Origin: Xanthomonas sp. CFBP 8443
GTDB taxonomy: Bacteria; Pseudomonadota; Gammaproteobacteria; Xanthomonadales; Xanthomonadaceae
Length of the DNA: 64,000 nt
Direction: 5' to 3'
NCBI RefSeq assembly: GCF_025666195.1
Contig: NZ_CP102592.1
Location: 3,472,001-3,536,000 of the forward strand
Each line of letters starts with the position of its first letter. The first letter of the stretch is position 1. Positions 1 through 9,656 of this stretch are shown piece after piece. The notes under the pieces are model-generated. The model saw nothing but the letters and a program-made list of their open reading frames with translations, made no database searches and had not been told where the DNA came from. The translations under genes were made by a program, and so were the position numbers.

Positions 1-38
1 GCACGCCACAGCCACGATCACCGCGCGATCATCGCCAC

Positions 39-749
39 ATGGACACTTCTTCGCACACGGTCTTCGGCGACTGGGACGGCAGCGTCGTGCAGGCGCGGGC
101 GCTGCAGGCCACGCTGGCCAAGCAAGTGCGCTTGCACGACGAGGTGCCGGACCCGCCGCGCTGGCTGGCCGGGTTCGACGTCGGCTTCGAGGACGAAGGC
201 CGCATCACCCGCGCCGCCGCGGTGCTGATCGACGCCGACACCCTGCAGCCGCAGCAAGCGGAGATCGCCCGCGTGCCGACCTCGATGCCCTACGTGCCGG
301 GCCTGCTGAGCTTCCGCGAACTGCCGGCGCTGCTGGCCGCGCTGGCGCTGCTGCGGCAGCGCCCGGACCTGGTGTTCGTCGACGGCCAGGGCATCGCCCA
401 TCCGCGCCGGCTCGGCATCGCCGCGCACTTCGGCGTGGTCACCGGCCTGCCCAGCATCGGCGTGGCGAAGAAGCTGCTGGCCGGGCGCTACGACGAACCC
501 GGGCCGCAGGCCGGCGACCACAGCCCGATCGTGCATCGCGGCGACACCGTCGGCTGGGCGCTGCGCAGCAAGCCGCGCTGCAATCCGTTGATCGTCTCGC
601 CCGGCCACCGCGTGGTGGTGGACAGCGCGCTGGACTGGACCCAGCGCTACCTGCGCGGCTACCGCCTGCCGGAGCCGACCCGCCTGGCCGACCGCCTGGC
701 CTCGCGCCGCGGCGAGGTCGCGATCCCGACCCAGCCCGGGCTGCTGTAG
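39..749 (+). CDS. nfi: Endonuclease V (deoxyinosine 3'-endonuclease)
   Basis: Repair nuclease that nicks DNA one base 3' of deoxyinosine and similar deaminated bases. The 236-residue protein has the family signatures in order: GFDVGFED at 45-52 with the first catalytic Asp, [10 protein letters not shown] at 85-94, and [13 protein letters not shown] from 114, followed by a GVAKK motif near 141-145. Length is normal for the family. It is the first complete gene in the window, and only 38 bases precede it, so upstream partners are unknown. The pirin gene 3' of it is separated by 127 bases and is probably independent. Identification rests on several conserved blocks and is firm. Confidence 0.95.
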   Translation: MDTSSHTVFGDWDGSVVQARALQATLAKQVRLHDEVPDPPRWLAGFDVGFEDEGRITRAAAVLIDADTLQPQQAEIARVPTSMPYVPGLLSFRELPALLAALALLRQRPDLVFVDGQGIAHPRRLGIAAHFGVVTGLPSIGVAKKLLAGRYDEPGPQAGDHSPIVHRGDTVGWALRSKPRCNPLIVSPGHRVVVDSALDWTQRYLRGYRLPEPTRLADRLASRRGEVAIPTQPGLL

Positions 750-876
750 CCCCGGCGCGACGTGCGCAGGCCGCGTTGCCCCGGCGCACGGCGGAACGTT
801 GCGTTTTGCCAGCGCCCGGGCGCCCTGCCGCGGCGGCGTGCGAAGCTTGCATCCCCGTTCGCCGCGAGTGCCCGCC

Positions 877-1746
<870 letters not shown>

Positions 1747-1789
1747 GGGCTGCCGGCACGCCCGGCCGCCGCCGCGTCCGCAGCGGCGA

Positions 1790-1812
1790 CCGTGGCCGTG
1801 GCCGTGGCCGTG
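1790..1812. repeat. Hexanucleotide tandem repeat (CCGTGG)
   Basis: Nearly four head-to-tail copies of CCGTGG lie between the first pirin gene and aqpZ. No function is evident. Such a short array could change copy number by slippage. Confidence 0.6.
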
Positions 1813-1831
1813 CATGATGACGACACAAACG

Positions 1832-1860
1832 TTGAACTGAGACCGTCCGCACTATTCAAT
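1832..1860 (+). promoter_or_regulatory. Candidate sigma-70 promoter of aqpZ
   Basis: TTGAAC at 1832-1837 and TTCAAT at 1855-1860 are separated by 17 bases. Transcription would start near 1867, so an ATG at 1859 could not be used. This supports the aqpZ start at 1910. Seen by eye only. Confidence 0.45.
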
Positions 1861-1909
1861 GGCGGAACCGCCCACACGGGGCGGCGCCTTTCATGACACG
1901 GAGCTTGTT

Positions 1910-2626
1910 ATGTCAATGACCAAACGCCTGACGGCGGAATTTCTCGGTACGTTCTGGCTGGTACTCGGCGGCTGCGGCAGCGCGGTGCTCGCCGCCAAGT
2001 TCGGCGGCGACGGCAACCCGCTGGGTATCGGCCTGCTCGGGGTCGCGCTGGCGTTCGGCCTGACCGTGCTGACCGGGGCGTACGCGTTCGGCCATATTTC
2101 CGGCGGCCATTTCAACCCGGCGGTCAGCCTCGGCCTGTGCGCCGGCGGACGCTTCCCCATGGCCGACGTGCTGCCCTACGTAGTGGCGCAGGTGGCCGGC
2201 GCGATCGTGGCCGGATTCGTCTTGCTGCAGATCGCCCAGGGCGCGCCCGGCTTCGCGATCGATCCGGGCCAGGCCGGCGCATTCGCCAGCAATGGATACG
2301 GCGCGTTGTCGCCCGGGGGCTATTCGCTGGTTGCCGCTCTGCTGTGCGAAGTGGTGCTCACCGCAGTGTTCCTGCTGGTCATCATGGGCGCGACCCACCA
2401 GAACGCGCCGGCCGGATTCGCCCCGATCGCGATCGGCCTGGCGCTGACCCTGATCCACCTGATCAGCATCCCGGTGACCAACACGTCGGTCAATCCGGCC
2501 CGTTCGACCGGCGTGGCGCTATTCGCCGGCAGCGGCGCGATCGGCCAGCTCTGGCTGTTCTGGGTCGCCCCGCTGCTCGGCGGCGTGATCGGCGGCGCGC
2601 TCTACCGCGTGCTTGGCAGGCGCTGA
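1910..2626 (+). CDS. aqpZ: Aquaporin Z
   Basis: Water channel of the inner membrane. The 238-residue protein starts [16 protein letters not shown], the usual AqpZ N-terminus, and carries both NPA loops: [12 protein letters not shown] with NPA at 69-71, and SVNPARS with NPAR at 195-198. About six membrane segments and an internal twofold repeat fit the MIP family. A longer frame opens at 1859, but it overlaps the likely -10 box; GGAG about 7 bases before 1910 favours this start, with 1916 as an alternative. It is a single gene with its own candidate promoter. Confidence 0.95.
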   Translation: MSMTKRLTAEFLGTFWLVLGGCGSAVLAAKFGGDGNPLGIGLLGVALAFGLTVLTGAYAFGHISGGHFNPAVSLGLCAGGRFPMADVLPYVVAQVAGAIVAGFVLLQIAQGAPGFAIDPGQAGAFASNGYGALSPGGYSLVAALLCEVVLTAVFLLVIMGATHQNAPAGFAPIAIGLALTLIHLISIPVTNTSVNPARSTGVALFAGSGAIGQLWLFWVAPLLGGVIGGALYRVLGRR

Positions 2627-2998
2627 ACACCGCACCGCGTCCACGCCGCAATGCCGGCGTGGACGCGGCCCGACATCGCATCCCGGCACGCTGCCTGCTG
2701 CCGACCGACCCGGGGAATCGCGTCCGCGGCGCGATCGCGGCGTTCGCACCTCGGAGCGAGGCTTGCGGATCGCGGCAGCCGGATCGGCACGCCAATTGTC
2801 AAGTGCCGCCAGCTGGGCTATGGTTCGGACAGCGGCCGGGGCAATTGCAGCCGCACACACCGGGACACGCACTGCGTAGGGGTATGCACTGCACCGATCC
2901 CGCAATGCAACGAGGGTGACGTGGCGTGCCGGCCTGCGTGGGCGTGCGCTGAAAAGATCGAGACCGTCGCACTGCGACGGCGCATGGGGACATCGCGA
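2627..2998. other. Intergenic region, candidate promoter only
   Basis: This 372-base gap has no convincing gene. The open frames crossing it are Arg/Pro-rich and look like GC-driven artefacts. The only recognisable element is the candidate promoter at 2796-2824. Confidence 0.6.
2796..2824 (+). promoter_or_regulatory. Candidate sigma-70 promoter of the secreted protein gene
   Basis: TTGTCA (2796-2801) and TATGGT (2819-2824) have a 17-base spacer. The start would give a leader of about 170 bases before the coding sequence at 2999. Seen by eye only. Confidence 0.4.
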
Positions 2999-3469
2999 AT
3001 GAAGCTTGCAAACTGGCTTACCGGCCCCTTGGTTCTGGCCGCCGTGCTGCCTGCGGCCGCCGCCATGGCGCAGCAGGCGCAGAACTGCCCGCAACTGCCG
3101 CCGCAGGCGAAGCTGCAGTGGAACGAGCGCAGCGACAAGGGCTTCATCGTGTGCCGGGCGGTGGCCGCCGACGGCCGCCAGGTGCTGGGCATGATGCTGA
3201 CCGCGCGCGACCCGAACATCCCGCTGGCGCGCAACCTGCGCGAAGAGAAAGGCAGCATCGCCGGCGAGAGCATGCACTGGTACCGGCCCGACCTGGGCGG
3301 CGTCGACGCCCCCGGCCTGGCCTCGCGCCGCGTCACCGTGGTCGAGCTGGGCAAGGACCACTACGCGCAGGTCTGGATCGACGCCGGCGACGTGCAGGAG
3401 CTGCAATCGCTGCAGTCGCTGGTGCAGGGCCTGGACATGAGTCCGACCCGGCTGGCGCTGGATCGCTGA
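2999..3469 (+). CDS. Secreted hypothetical protein
   Basis: Unrecognised 156-residue protein, probably periplasmic. It opens with a typical Sec signal peptide (MKLANWLTGPLVLAAVLPAAAAMA, cut after about residue 24). The mature part has two Cys (QNCPQL and FIVCRAV) that could form a disulphide, and a polar, mixed alpha/beta-like body. A start five codons upstream at 2984 is possible, but 2999 places the signal peptide correctly. It has no operon partner: aqpZ ends 372 bases upstream and a REP element follows 16 bases downstream. No function can be assigned. Confidence 0.7.
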   Translation: MKLANWLTGPLVLAAVLPAAAAMAQQAQNCPQLPPQAKLQWNERSDKGFIVCRAVAADGRQVLGMMLTARDPNIPLARNLREEKGSIAGESMHWYRPDLGGVDAPGLASRRVTVVELGKDHYAQVWIDAGDVQELQSLQSLVQGLDMSPTRLALDR

Positions 3470-3485
3470 CTGTCCTCGCAGCCCC

Positions 3486-3557
3486 CTGTAGGAGCGGCTT
3501 CAGCCGCGACCGGGCATTACCGGTAAAGCCCGGTCGCGGCTGAAGCCGCTCCTACAG
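3486..3557. repeat. GTAG-type REP doublet (inverted pair)
   Basis: Two copies of the motif starting GTAGGAGCGGCTTCAGCC face each other around a short centre, giving near-perfect 29-base arms (3486-3514 and 3529-3557). This is the REP type spread by RAYT transposases in xanthomonads and pseudomonads. It lies between convergent genes and could act as a transcription barrier. Confidence 0.85.
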
Positions 3558-3587
3558 AGTTTCATGGCGTCGATCCACAACAAGCCG

Positions 3588-4448
3588 CTAGAACCGCCCT
3601 TCCTGGAAATCCACGAACGCCTGCATCAGCTCTTCGCGCGTGTTCATCACGAACGGCCCGTGCCGCGCCACCGGCTCGCGCAGCGGCCGCCCGGCGACCA
3701 GGATCAGCCGCGCGCCGGCGTTGCCCGCCTGCAGCTGCAGCAGGTCGCCGCCGCCGAGCACGGCCAGGGTCTGCGCCGGCAGTGCGCGCATGGCTTCGCC
3801 CTCGCCCACCGCCGCCGCGCCCTCGTAGGCATACGCGAACGCGTTGTGCCCGTCCGGCAGCAGGAAGTCCCAGCGCGCGTCGGCGTCGAGCGCGATGTCC
3901 AGATACAGCGGATCGGTAGCCGGCTGCGCGATCGGCCCGTGCACGTCGCCGACCTGGCCGGCGATCACCTTGACCGTCACCCCCGACGCCGGCTGCGCCA
4001 GCGGAATGCGCTCGGGCGCGAACTCCTGGTAGCGCGGCGCGGTCATCTTGTCGCGCGCCGGCAGGTTCACCCACAGCTGGAAGCCGCGCATGCGCCCGGA
4101 CTCCTGTTCCGGCATCTCCGAATGCACCAGGCCGCGGCCGGCGGTCATCCACTGCACGCTGCCCGGGGTCAGCAGGCCCTCGTTGCCGTGGTTGTCCTTG
4201 TGCCGCATGCGCCCGTCGAGCATGTAGGTGACGGTCTCGAAACCGCGGTGCGGATGGCTGGGGAAGCCGCCGATGTAGTCCTCGGCGCGGTCGGTGCCGA
4301 ATTCGTCCAGCAGCAGGAACGGATCCAGCTCGGGCAGTTCGGCGCCGCCGATGACCCGGGTCAGCCTGACCCCGTCGCCGTCGGCGGTGGCGCGGCCACG
4401 GATCGTGCGCACGATGCGCGCAGGCGCGGCGGTGGTGGTGTCGGTCAT
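3588..4448 (-). CDS. Pirin family protein (second of two)
   Basis: 286-residue pirin-type bicupin of unknown substrate. Metal ligands H65 and H67 (HPHRG) and H109 and E111 (GLVHSE) are present, followed by the C-terminal cupin. The start at 4448 (MTDTTTAAPARIV) has AGGAG about 9 bases upstream. An in-frame extension to 4664 runs into the 200-bp repeat region and was rejected. It resembles the first pirin in layout but is clearly a divergent paralogue rather than a recent copy. The gene converges with the secreted protein gene across a REP doublet. Confidence 0.9.
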   Translation of the reverse strand: MTDTTTAAPARIVRTIRGRATADGDGVRLTRVIGGAELPELDPFLLLDEFGTDRAEDYIGGFPSHPHRGFETVTYMLDGRMRHKDNHGNEGLLTPGSVQWMTAGRGLVHSEMPEQESGRMRGFQLWVNLPARDKMTAPRYQEFAPERIPLAQPASGVTVKVIAGQVGDVHGPIAQPATDPLYLDIALDADARWDFLLPDGHNAFAYAYEGAAAVGEGEAMRALPAQTLAVLGGGDLLQLQAGNAGARLILVAGRPLREPVARHGPFVMNTREELMQAFVDFQEGRF

Positions 4449-5284
4449 TGCGGCAATCTCCTGATGAAGCACCCGATATGGGCGTGCACACGGCGACGGC
4501 CAATCGCGACCGGCGCAACCCATCGTTCCATCGCGGACTCGCCAAGCGGCCCTCGGCCGCCTGGCGTGCCGGCGCTGCGCTGGTGCCGGCCGTAGGAGAT
4601 CCTGTGGGAGGGACTTCAGTCCCGACTGCAGCCAGCCCGGCGGTTCCATGCCCTGCTCTTCCACCCGATGCCTCGGGCCTGATGCCGATCGCGGGCCACC
4701 TCAACGCGCCGCGGCCTGCACCACCGTCATCGTCAGGACCTGGGTCGATGGCAGCGCACGCCGGTCCAGCACTGCTGCCCTGCCGCCGGCCCTACAAGCT
4801 GTTGTGGGAGGGACTTCAGTCCCGACTGCAGCCAGGCCGGCGATTCCACGCCCTGCTCTTCCACCCGATGCCTCGCGCCTGATGCCGGTCACGGGCCACC
4901 TCGACGCGCGCAGCCTGCATCATCGCCATCGCCAGGACCCGCGCCGATGGCAGCGCACGCCGGTCCAGCACTGCTGCCCTGGCGCCGGCCCTACAAGCCG
5001 TTGTGGGAGGGACTTCAGTCCCGACTGCAGCCAGGCCGGCGATTCCACGCCCTGCTCTTCCACCCGATGCCTCGCGCCCGCTGCCGATCACGGGCCACCA
5101 CGACGCGACACAGCCTGCACGTGGTCATCGCCAAGACCTGCGCCGATGCGGCACACGCCGGTCCAGCGCCATCGCCCACCACCGCGGCCTACGACCAAAG
5201 TACTAGGGCCACGACGTGTCCCGGGATTGACCCCCCAGGCCATCGGGGCGACCCTTGCCGGAATCTCGTCGGGGAGCGATCTGC
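4449..5284. other. Long leader region of cstA
   Basis: This 836-base stretch between the second pirin and cstA holds a threefold tandem repeat (listed separately) and about 100 further bases before cstA. Open frames through it are low-complexity and unlikely to be coding. No clear -10/-35 pair for cstA was found. Confidence 0.6.
4604..5190. repeat. Threefold tandem repeat of about 200 bp carrying REP hairpins
   Basis: Three direct copies begin at 4604, 4804 and 5003, a period of 200 and 199 bases. Each starts GTGGGAGGGACTTCAGTCCC, a REP-like hairpin with arms GGGACT/AGTCCC. It continues through shared blocks such as CCCTGCTCTTCCACCCGATG and GCACGCCGGTCCAGC. Copies 1 and 2 match closely over their whole length; copy 3 diverges towards its end. 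The array lies directly upstream of cstA. The size of the unit and the lack of short spacers rule out CRISPR. Confidence 0.85.
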
Positions 5285-7357
5285 ATGAAAGGGTTTTCCA
5301 AACTGGCCTGGGCCGCGCTCGCGGTGCTGGCGGCGTTCTGCCTGGGCACCATCGCCCTGCGCCGCGGCGAACACATCAACGCGCTGTGGATCGTGGTCGC
5401 CGCGGTCTCGATCTACCTGATCGCCTATCGCTTCTACAGCCTGTTCATCGCCACCAAGGTGATGCAGCTCGACCCCACCCGCGCCACCCCGGCGGTGCTC
5501 AACAACGACGGCCTGGACTACGTGCCGACCAACAAGCACGTGCTGTTCGGCCACCACTTCGCCGCCATCGCCGGCGCCGGGCCGCTGGTCGGGCCGGTAC
5601 TCGCCGCGCAGATGGGCTACCTGCCCGGCCTGCTGTGGCTGGTGGTCGGCGTGGTGTTCGCCGGCGCGGTGCAGGACTTCGTGGTGCTGTTCCTGTCCAG
5701 CCGCCGCAACGGCCGCTCGCTCGGCGACCTGGTGCGCGAGGAGATGGGCCAGGTGCCCGGCACCATCGCCCTGTTCGGCGCGTTCCTGATCATGATCATC
5801 ATCCTGGCGGTGCTGGCGATGGTGGTGGTCAAGGCGCTGGCGGAAAGCCCGTGGGGCATGTTCACGGTGATCGCGACGATGCCGATCGCGATCCTGATGG
5901 GCGTGTACATGCGCTACATCCGTCCCGGCAAGATCGGCGAGATCTCGATCGTCGGGCTGATCCTGCTGCTGGCCGCGATCTGGTTCGGCGGCAAGGTCGC
6001 CGCCGACCCGACGTGGGGGCCGGCCTTCACCTTCACCGACGTGCAGATCACCTGGATGCTGATCGGCTACGGCTTCGTCGCCTCGGTGCTGCCGGTGTGG
6101 CTGCTGCTGGCGCCGCGCGACTACCTGTCCACCTTCCTCAAGATCGGCACCATCATCGCCCTGGCCATCGGCATCCTGGTGGTCATGCCCGACCTGAAGA
6201 TGCCGGCGCTGACCCAGTACGCGCACAACGGCATGGGCCCGGTGTGGACCGGCGGCATCTTCCCGTTCCTGTTCATCACCATCGCCTGCGGCGCGGTGTC
6301 CGGCTTCCATGCGCTGATCGCCTCCGGCACCACGCCCAAGCTGCTCGCCAACGAAGGCCACATGCGCTACATCGGCTACGGCGGCATGCTGATGGAATCG
6401 TTCGTCGCGGTGATGGCGCTGGTCGCCGCCTCGATCATCGAACCGGGCGTGTACTTCGCGATGAACGCGCCGGCTTCGATGGTCGGCAGCGACGTCGTCG
6501 CGGTCGCGGCGAAGGTCAGCGAGTGGGGCTTCGCGATCACCCCCGAGGTGCTCGAGGCCACCGCGCGCGACATCGGCGAGACCACCATCCTGGCCCGCGC
6601 CGGCGGCGCCCCGACCCTGGCGGTGGGCATCGCGCAGATCCTGCACCAGTTGCTGCCGGGCGAGGACATGATGGCGTTCTGGTACCACTTCGCGATCCTG
6701 TTCGAAGCGCTGTTCATCCTCACCGCGGTCGACGCCGGCACCCGCGCCGGGCGCTTCATGCTGCAGGACCTGCTCGGCAATTTCGTCCCGGCGCTGAAGA
6801 GGACCGAGTCGTGGAGCGCCAACATCATCGCCACCGCCGGCTGCGTGGCGCTGTGGGGCTACCTGCTGTACACCGGGGTCAAGGACCCGTACGGCGGCAT
6901 CCGCACGCTGTGGCCGCTGTTCGGCATCTCCAACCAGATGCTCGCCGGCATCGCGCTGATGCTGGGCACGGTGGTGCTGTTCAAGCTCAAGCGCGACCGC
7001 TACGCCTGGGTCACCATCGTGCCGGCGCTGTGGCTGCTGATCTGCACCACCTACGCCGGGCTGATCAAGATCTTCGACCCGAACCCGGCGCAGGGCTTCC
7101 TGGCGCAGGCGCACAAGTTCCAGGACGCGATCGCCAGCGGCACCATCACCGCCCCGGCCAAGACGGTGGCGCAGATGCAGCAGATCGTCACCAACGCCTA
7201 CGTCAACACCGGGCTGACCGCGCTGTTCCTGTTCGTGGTGCTCTCGGTCCTGATCTACGCGGTCAAGACCATCCTCGCCGCGCGCCGCAACCCGCAGCGC
7301 AGCGACAAGGAAACGCCTTATGTGGCGCTGCAGCCGCACCAGATGGCGGACCTGTGA
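5285..7357 (+). CDS. cstA: Carbon starvation protein CstA
   Basis: Large inner-membrane transporter of the CstA/BtsT family; characterised members take up pyruvate, and peptide uptake has also been proposed. The 690-residue protein starts [19 protein letters not shown] and has many hydrophobic segments. Family-typical stretches include [26 protein letters not shown] near 80-105 and [12 protein letters not shown] in the middle. The start at 5285 removes ten non-conserved leader residues. Its stop overlaps the start of the ybdD-like gene by one base (TGATG), so the two are translationally coupled. It lies after the 200-bp repeat array and before a terminator. Confidence 0.95.
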   Translation: MKGFSKLAWAALAVLAAFCLGTIALRRGEHINALWIVVAAVSIYLIAYRFYSLFIATKVMQLDPTRATPAVLNNDGLDYVPTNKHVLFGHHFAAIAGAGPLVGPVLAAQMGYLPGLLWLVVGVVFAGAVQDFVVLFLSSRRNGRSLGDLVREEMGQVPGTIALFGAFLIMIIILAVLAMVVVKALAESPWGMFTVIATMPIAILMGVYMRYIRPGKIGEISIVGLILLLAAIWFGGKVAADPTWGPAFTFTDVQITWMLIGYGFVASVLPVWLLLAPRDYLSTFLKIGTIIALAIGILVVMPDLKMPALTQYAHNGMGPVWTGGIFPFLFITIACGAVSGFHALIASGTTPKLLANEGHMRYIGYGGMLMESFVAVMALVAASIIEPGVYFAMNAPASMVGSDVVAVAAKVSEWGFAITPEVLEATARDIGETTILARAGGAPTLAVGIAQILHQLLPGEDMMAFWYHFAILFEALFILTAVDAGTRAGRFMLQDLLGNFVPALKRTESWSANIIATAGCVALWGYLLYTGVKDPYGGIRTLWPLFGISNQMLAGIALMLGTVVLFKLKRDRYAWVTIVPALWLLICTTYAGLIKIFDPNPAQGFLAQAHKFQDAIASGTITAPAKTVAQMQQIVTNAYVNTGLTALFLFVVLSVLIYAVKTILAARRNPQRSDKETPYVALQPHQMADL

Positions 7358-7581
7358 TGAGCAACGACCTGGTCCCGGTCGGCCAGTACCAGGCGCACCG
7401 CCGACTGTGGCGGCGCCTGGTGCAGACCGCGCGGCTGTGCTGCGGCATCCCCGACTACGACAACTACGTGCGCCACGTGCTGGAGAAGCACCCCGACCGC
7501 CAGCCGATGGACTACAAGACCTTCTTCCGCGAGCGCCAGGAAGCGCGGTATGGCGGCAAGAGCGGGTTTCGTTGTTGTTGA
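7357..7581 (+). CDS. YbdD/YjiX family small protein (CstA partner)
   Basis: 74-residue soluble protein of the YbdD/YjiX family (DUF466), which almost always sits directly after a cstA- or btsT-type gene and supports the transporter's activity. Signature stretches are [14 protein letters not shown] and the C-terminal [22 protein letters not shown] ending. The ATG overlaps the cstA stop by one base, so the pair is coupled. Transcription of both probably ends at the terminator at 7651-7682. Confidence 0.92.
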   Translation: MSNDLVPVGQYQAHRRLWRRLVQTARLCCGIPDYDNYVRHVLEKHPDRQPMDYKTFFRERQEARYGGKSGFRCC

Positions 7582-7619
7582 AGCTCGGGACTCGGGACGG
7601 CAAAATGATGTCCTGGGGT

Positions 7620-7639
7620 AAATCGCTGTCAAGCGATTT
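7620..7639 (+). other. Perfect small hairpin before the terminator
   Basis: AAATCGCT, a GTCA loop and AGCGATTT form a perfect 8-base stem 11 bases before the terminator of the cstA operon. It may protect the 3' end of the transcript. Function inferred only. Confidence 0.5.
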
Positions 7640-7650
7640 GACGCAAAAAA

Positions 7651-7682
7651 GGCCGCTTTTTTAAAAAGCGGCCCTTTTTTTT
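7651..7682 (+). terminator. Rho-independent terminator of cstA-ybdD
   Basis: GGCCGCTTTTTT and AAAAAGCGGCC pair as a stable stem and are followed by a run of nine T. The A run on the other side allows some bidirectional action. Confidence 0.85.
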
Positions 7683-7699
7683 GGTCTTCGGCGCAATCG

Positions 7700-7775
7700 C
7701 TTTTCTGTGGGAGGGGCTTTAGCCCCAACGCCTTACCGACAACGCGTCGGGGCTAAAGCCCCTCCCACAGAAAAG
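7700..7775. repeat. REP doublet with 27-base arms
   Basis: Arms at 7700-7726 and 7749-7775 are perfect inverted copies; each contains TGTGGGAGGGGCTTTAGCCCC or its complement. It is a variant of the REP family listed at 3486 and lies just after the cstA terminator and before the convergent HAD gene. Confidence 0.85.
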
Positions 7776-7800
7776 CGCAAATGCGGCGAACTTGCGAAAA

Positions 7801-7823
7801 TCCGAGTCCCGAGTCCCGAGTCC
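7801..7823. repeat. Short 7-bp tandem repeat (CGAGTCC type)
   Basis: About three copies of CGAGTCC in a row lie beyond the 3' end of the HAD gene. The same 7-mer, in one orientation or the other, recurs at 7586, 14567 and, inside a gene, at 42879. Confidence 0.7.
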
Positions 7824-7832
7824 CGGCCCAAG

Positions 7833-8519
7833 CTACGCCGCCGCTGCACGCACCAATTCGGCATAGACCTGCGGCAACTGCCGCATCCGCTCCATCACCG
7901 CCGCCACGCCAAGCTGACGCAGGGTTTCGGCATGGCCCGGCGGGATGTGCGCGGCGCCGGTGAAGCCGATCACGGTCATGCCCGCGGCCAGCGCGGCGCT
8001 GGCGCCGGTGGCGCTGTCCTCGATCACCAGGCAGCGTTGCGGCGCCGCGCCCAGGGTGTGCGCGGCCAACAGATACACGTCCGGCGCCGGCTTCGGCCGC
8101 GCCACCATGTCGGCGCCGAAGACGTTGCCGCCGACGCGCTCGGTGAGCCCGGCGCGCGCCACCGAGGCGACCACGCTGTGGCGCTGGCTGTTGGAGGCGA
8201 CCGCCAGCGGCAGCGCGATCGCGAGTAGGGCCTCGCGCACGTCCGCGATCGGCTGCACCTCGGCGGCGATCAGCGCCTCGGAGCGCTGGCGGATGTCGTC
8301 GAACAATCCCGGCGGCAGCGCCACCGCGAAATGCCGCTGCACGCGCTCGACGATCTCGTCGGCGGTCTGGCCGAAGCTGCCGGCCAGGAAGTGTTCGAGG
8401 TCGGCCCGCGGCACATAGGCGCCCAGGGCCTCGAGCATGACCCGGTCGGCCAGCACCTCGCTGTCGACGAGCACGCCGTCGCAGTCGCTGATCAGCAGGT
8501 CGAAGGGGGTCGCGGTCAT
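7833..8519 (-). CDS. HAD-superfamily phosphatase (beta-phosphoglucomutase-like)
   Basis: 228-residue Mg-dependent phosphohydrolase of HAD subfamily IA. Motif I is DCDGVLVDSE with nucleophile D12 and acid/base D14; motif II is in ASNSQ, motif III is the Lys in ARPKPAPDVY, and motif IV is VIEDSATG. The helical cap follows motif I. The substrate cannot be read from sequence; phosphosugars are usual for this branch. The start at 8519 (MTATPFDLLISDCDG) is preferred over in-frame upstream Met codons because conservation begins there. It is read divergently from the ankyrin/lipase pair. Confidence 0.88.
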   Translation of the reverse strand: MTATPFDLLISDCDGVLVDSEVLADRVMLEALGAYVPRADLEHFLAGSFGQTADEIVERVQRHFAVALPPGLFDDIRQRSEALIAAEVQPIADVREALLAIALPLAVASNSQRHSVVASVARAGLTERVGGNVFGADMVARPKPAPDVYLLAAHTLGAAPQRCLVIEDSATGASAALAAGMTVIGFTGAAHIPPGHAETLRQLGVAAVMERMRQLPQVYAELVRAAAA

Positions 8520-8854
8520 CGCCAGGCTCCTCGTGCAAACCCACATTATGCCGGGCTGCGCATGTACGCCGCCGTGCTCGCGGCGCCGCCAACGCGTGTC
8601 TGCAGCGTACGGCGCGCGCCGCACAGGCATGCGCACCGGGACGTGGGACCGATCTGGGGCCGCGCGACCGGCGTGCGCGCGCCGACCGCATTTCCGGATC
8701 AATCGGCGCTTCACCGCATACAGCCGCGATTTCCGCCACGCCGCCGCTGTAACAAAACCTTACCGAATCGGCGCAAGGCAGCTGCTAGCATCGGACCGGG
8801 ACGCGAGGATTGCGTCCCACCGGAACAGGACCGCGAACAGGAAAGGAGCATTCC
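8520..8854. other. Divergent intergenic region
   Basis: 335 bases between the HAD gene and the ankyrin gene. It must hold both promoters, but no convincing -35/-10 pair was found; TAGCAT at 8786 is the best -10 candidate for the rightward operon. No gene is apparent. Confidence 0.5.
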
Positions 8855-9622
8855 ATGCGCAAGCAGTTCCCCGCCCTGATCGCTCTTGCGACCTCGATGT
8901 TCTTCTCGGTCTCATGCGCCGCCACGCCCGGCGCCAAGGAGCAATCTGCCATGTCAGCCACGTTGCAGGATCACTCGGTCGCCTTCCGCGATCCCCGTCT
9001 CGCCGACATCGCCGCCGCCGTCGCGCGCGGCGATGCCGCACGTATCGCCACGCTCGCCCCAGGCGTGGATCTGTCCGCGCATGGCGACCAGAACGTCACC
9101 CTGCTCGAATGGGCGATCTGGAACGAACAGCCGCTCGCGCTCGGCGCGCTGCTGGACGCCGGCGCCGACCCGTCCGAGCCGGGCATGGACCAGGAAACCG
9201 TCGTGCACATGGCGGCGATGGCCAAGGACCCGCAGTACCTGAAGATCCTGCTGCAGCACGGCGCGCCGGTGGATCCGGTCAGCGCGCGCGGCAACTGGAC
9301 GCCGCTGTTCCGCGCCGTGCAGAGCAAGCGAGACGAACAGATCCAGTTGCTGCTGCAGGCCGGCGCCGATCCGCGCCGGGTCGATGCCAGCGGCAACTCG
9401 CTGCTGCACCTGGCCGCGCAGAGCAGCGCCGGCAATCCGTGGGTGCTGAAGCTGCTGCAGGCCGGGGTCGATCCGGGCCTGCGCAACGCGCAGCAGAAGA
9501 CCTTCCAGGCGTATTTCTTCACCACGCCCGAGCGCCTGCTCAACAGCGCCGCGCAGCAGACCCGCGCCGCCGTGCGCGAGTGGCTGAGCGCCCACGACAT
9601 CCCACTGGAAGCGACCCGCTGA
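8855..9622 (+). CDS. Exported ankyrin-repeat protein, putative immunity protein of a T4SS lipase effector
   Basis: 255-residue protein with an N-terminal export signal (MRKQFPALIALATSMFFSVSCAATPG; C21 could be a lipid-anchored Cys, but the lipobox is imperfect). The rest is about five ankyrin repeats, with typical units LLEWAIWNEQPLALGALLDAGADP, TPLFRAVQSK and LLHLAAQSSAGN. AAAGGAG lies 7 bases before the ATG. The lipase-like effector gene begins 34 bases after its stop. In xanthomonads, immunity proteins of XVIPCD effectors are exported and encoded next to the effector, so immunity is the best inference. Binding has not been shown here, and a general scaffold role is possible. Confidence 0.75.
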   Translation: MRKQFPALIALATSMFFSVSCAATPGAKEQSAMSATLQDHSVAFRDPRLADIAAAVARGDAARIATLAPGVDLSAHGDQNVTLLEWAIWNEQPLALGALLDAGADPSEPGMDQETVVHMAAMAKDPQYLKILLQHGAPVDPVSARGNWTPLFRAVQSKRDEQIQLLLQAGADPRRVDASGNSLLHLAAQSSAGNPWVLKLLQAGVDPGLRNAQQKTFQAYFFTTPERLLNSAAQQTRAAVREWLSAHDIPLEATR

Positions 9623-9656
9623 GGCGGGCTGTCGCACGACACGCAAGGAGCCGCGC

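Noticed and set aside
1859..1909. Upstream ATG for aqpZ at 1859
   Set aside because: It overlaps the predicted -10 box, and the added 17 residues are not part of the conserved aquaporin N-terminus.
4448..4882. Possible small gene through the first cstA-upstream repeat copies
   Set aside because: The frame simply follows the repeats and breaks with them; no ribosome-binding site or conserved residues.
4604..5190. Possible CRISPR array
   Set aside because: Units are about 200 bp and nearly identical throughout, without short repeats and unique spacers, and there are no cas genes.
5189..7603. An 804-codon minus-strand open frame opposite cstA
   Set aside because: Low-complexity His/Gln/Arg-rich translation opposite a highly conserved transporter; no ribosome-binding site.
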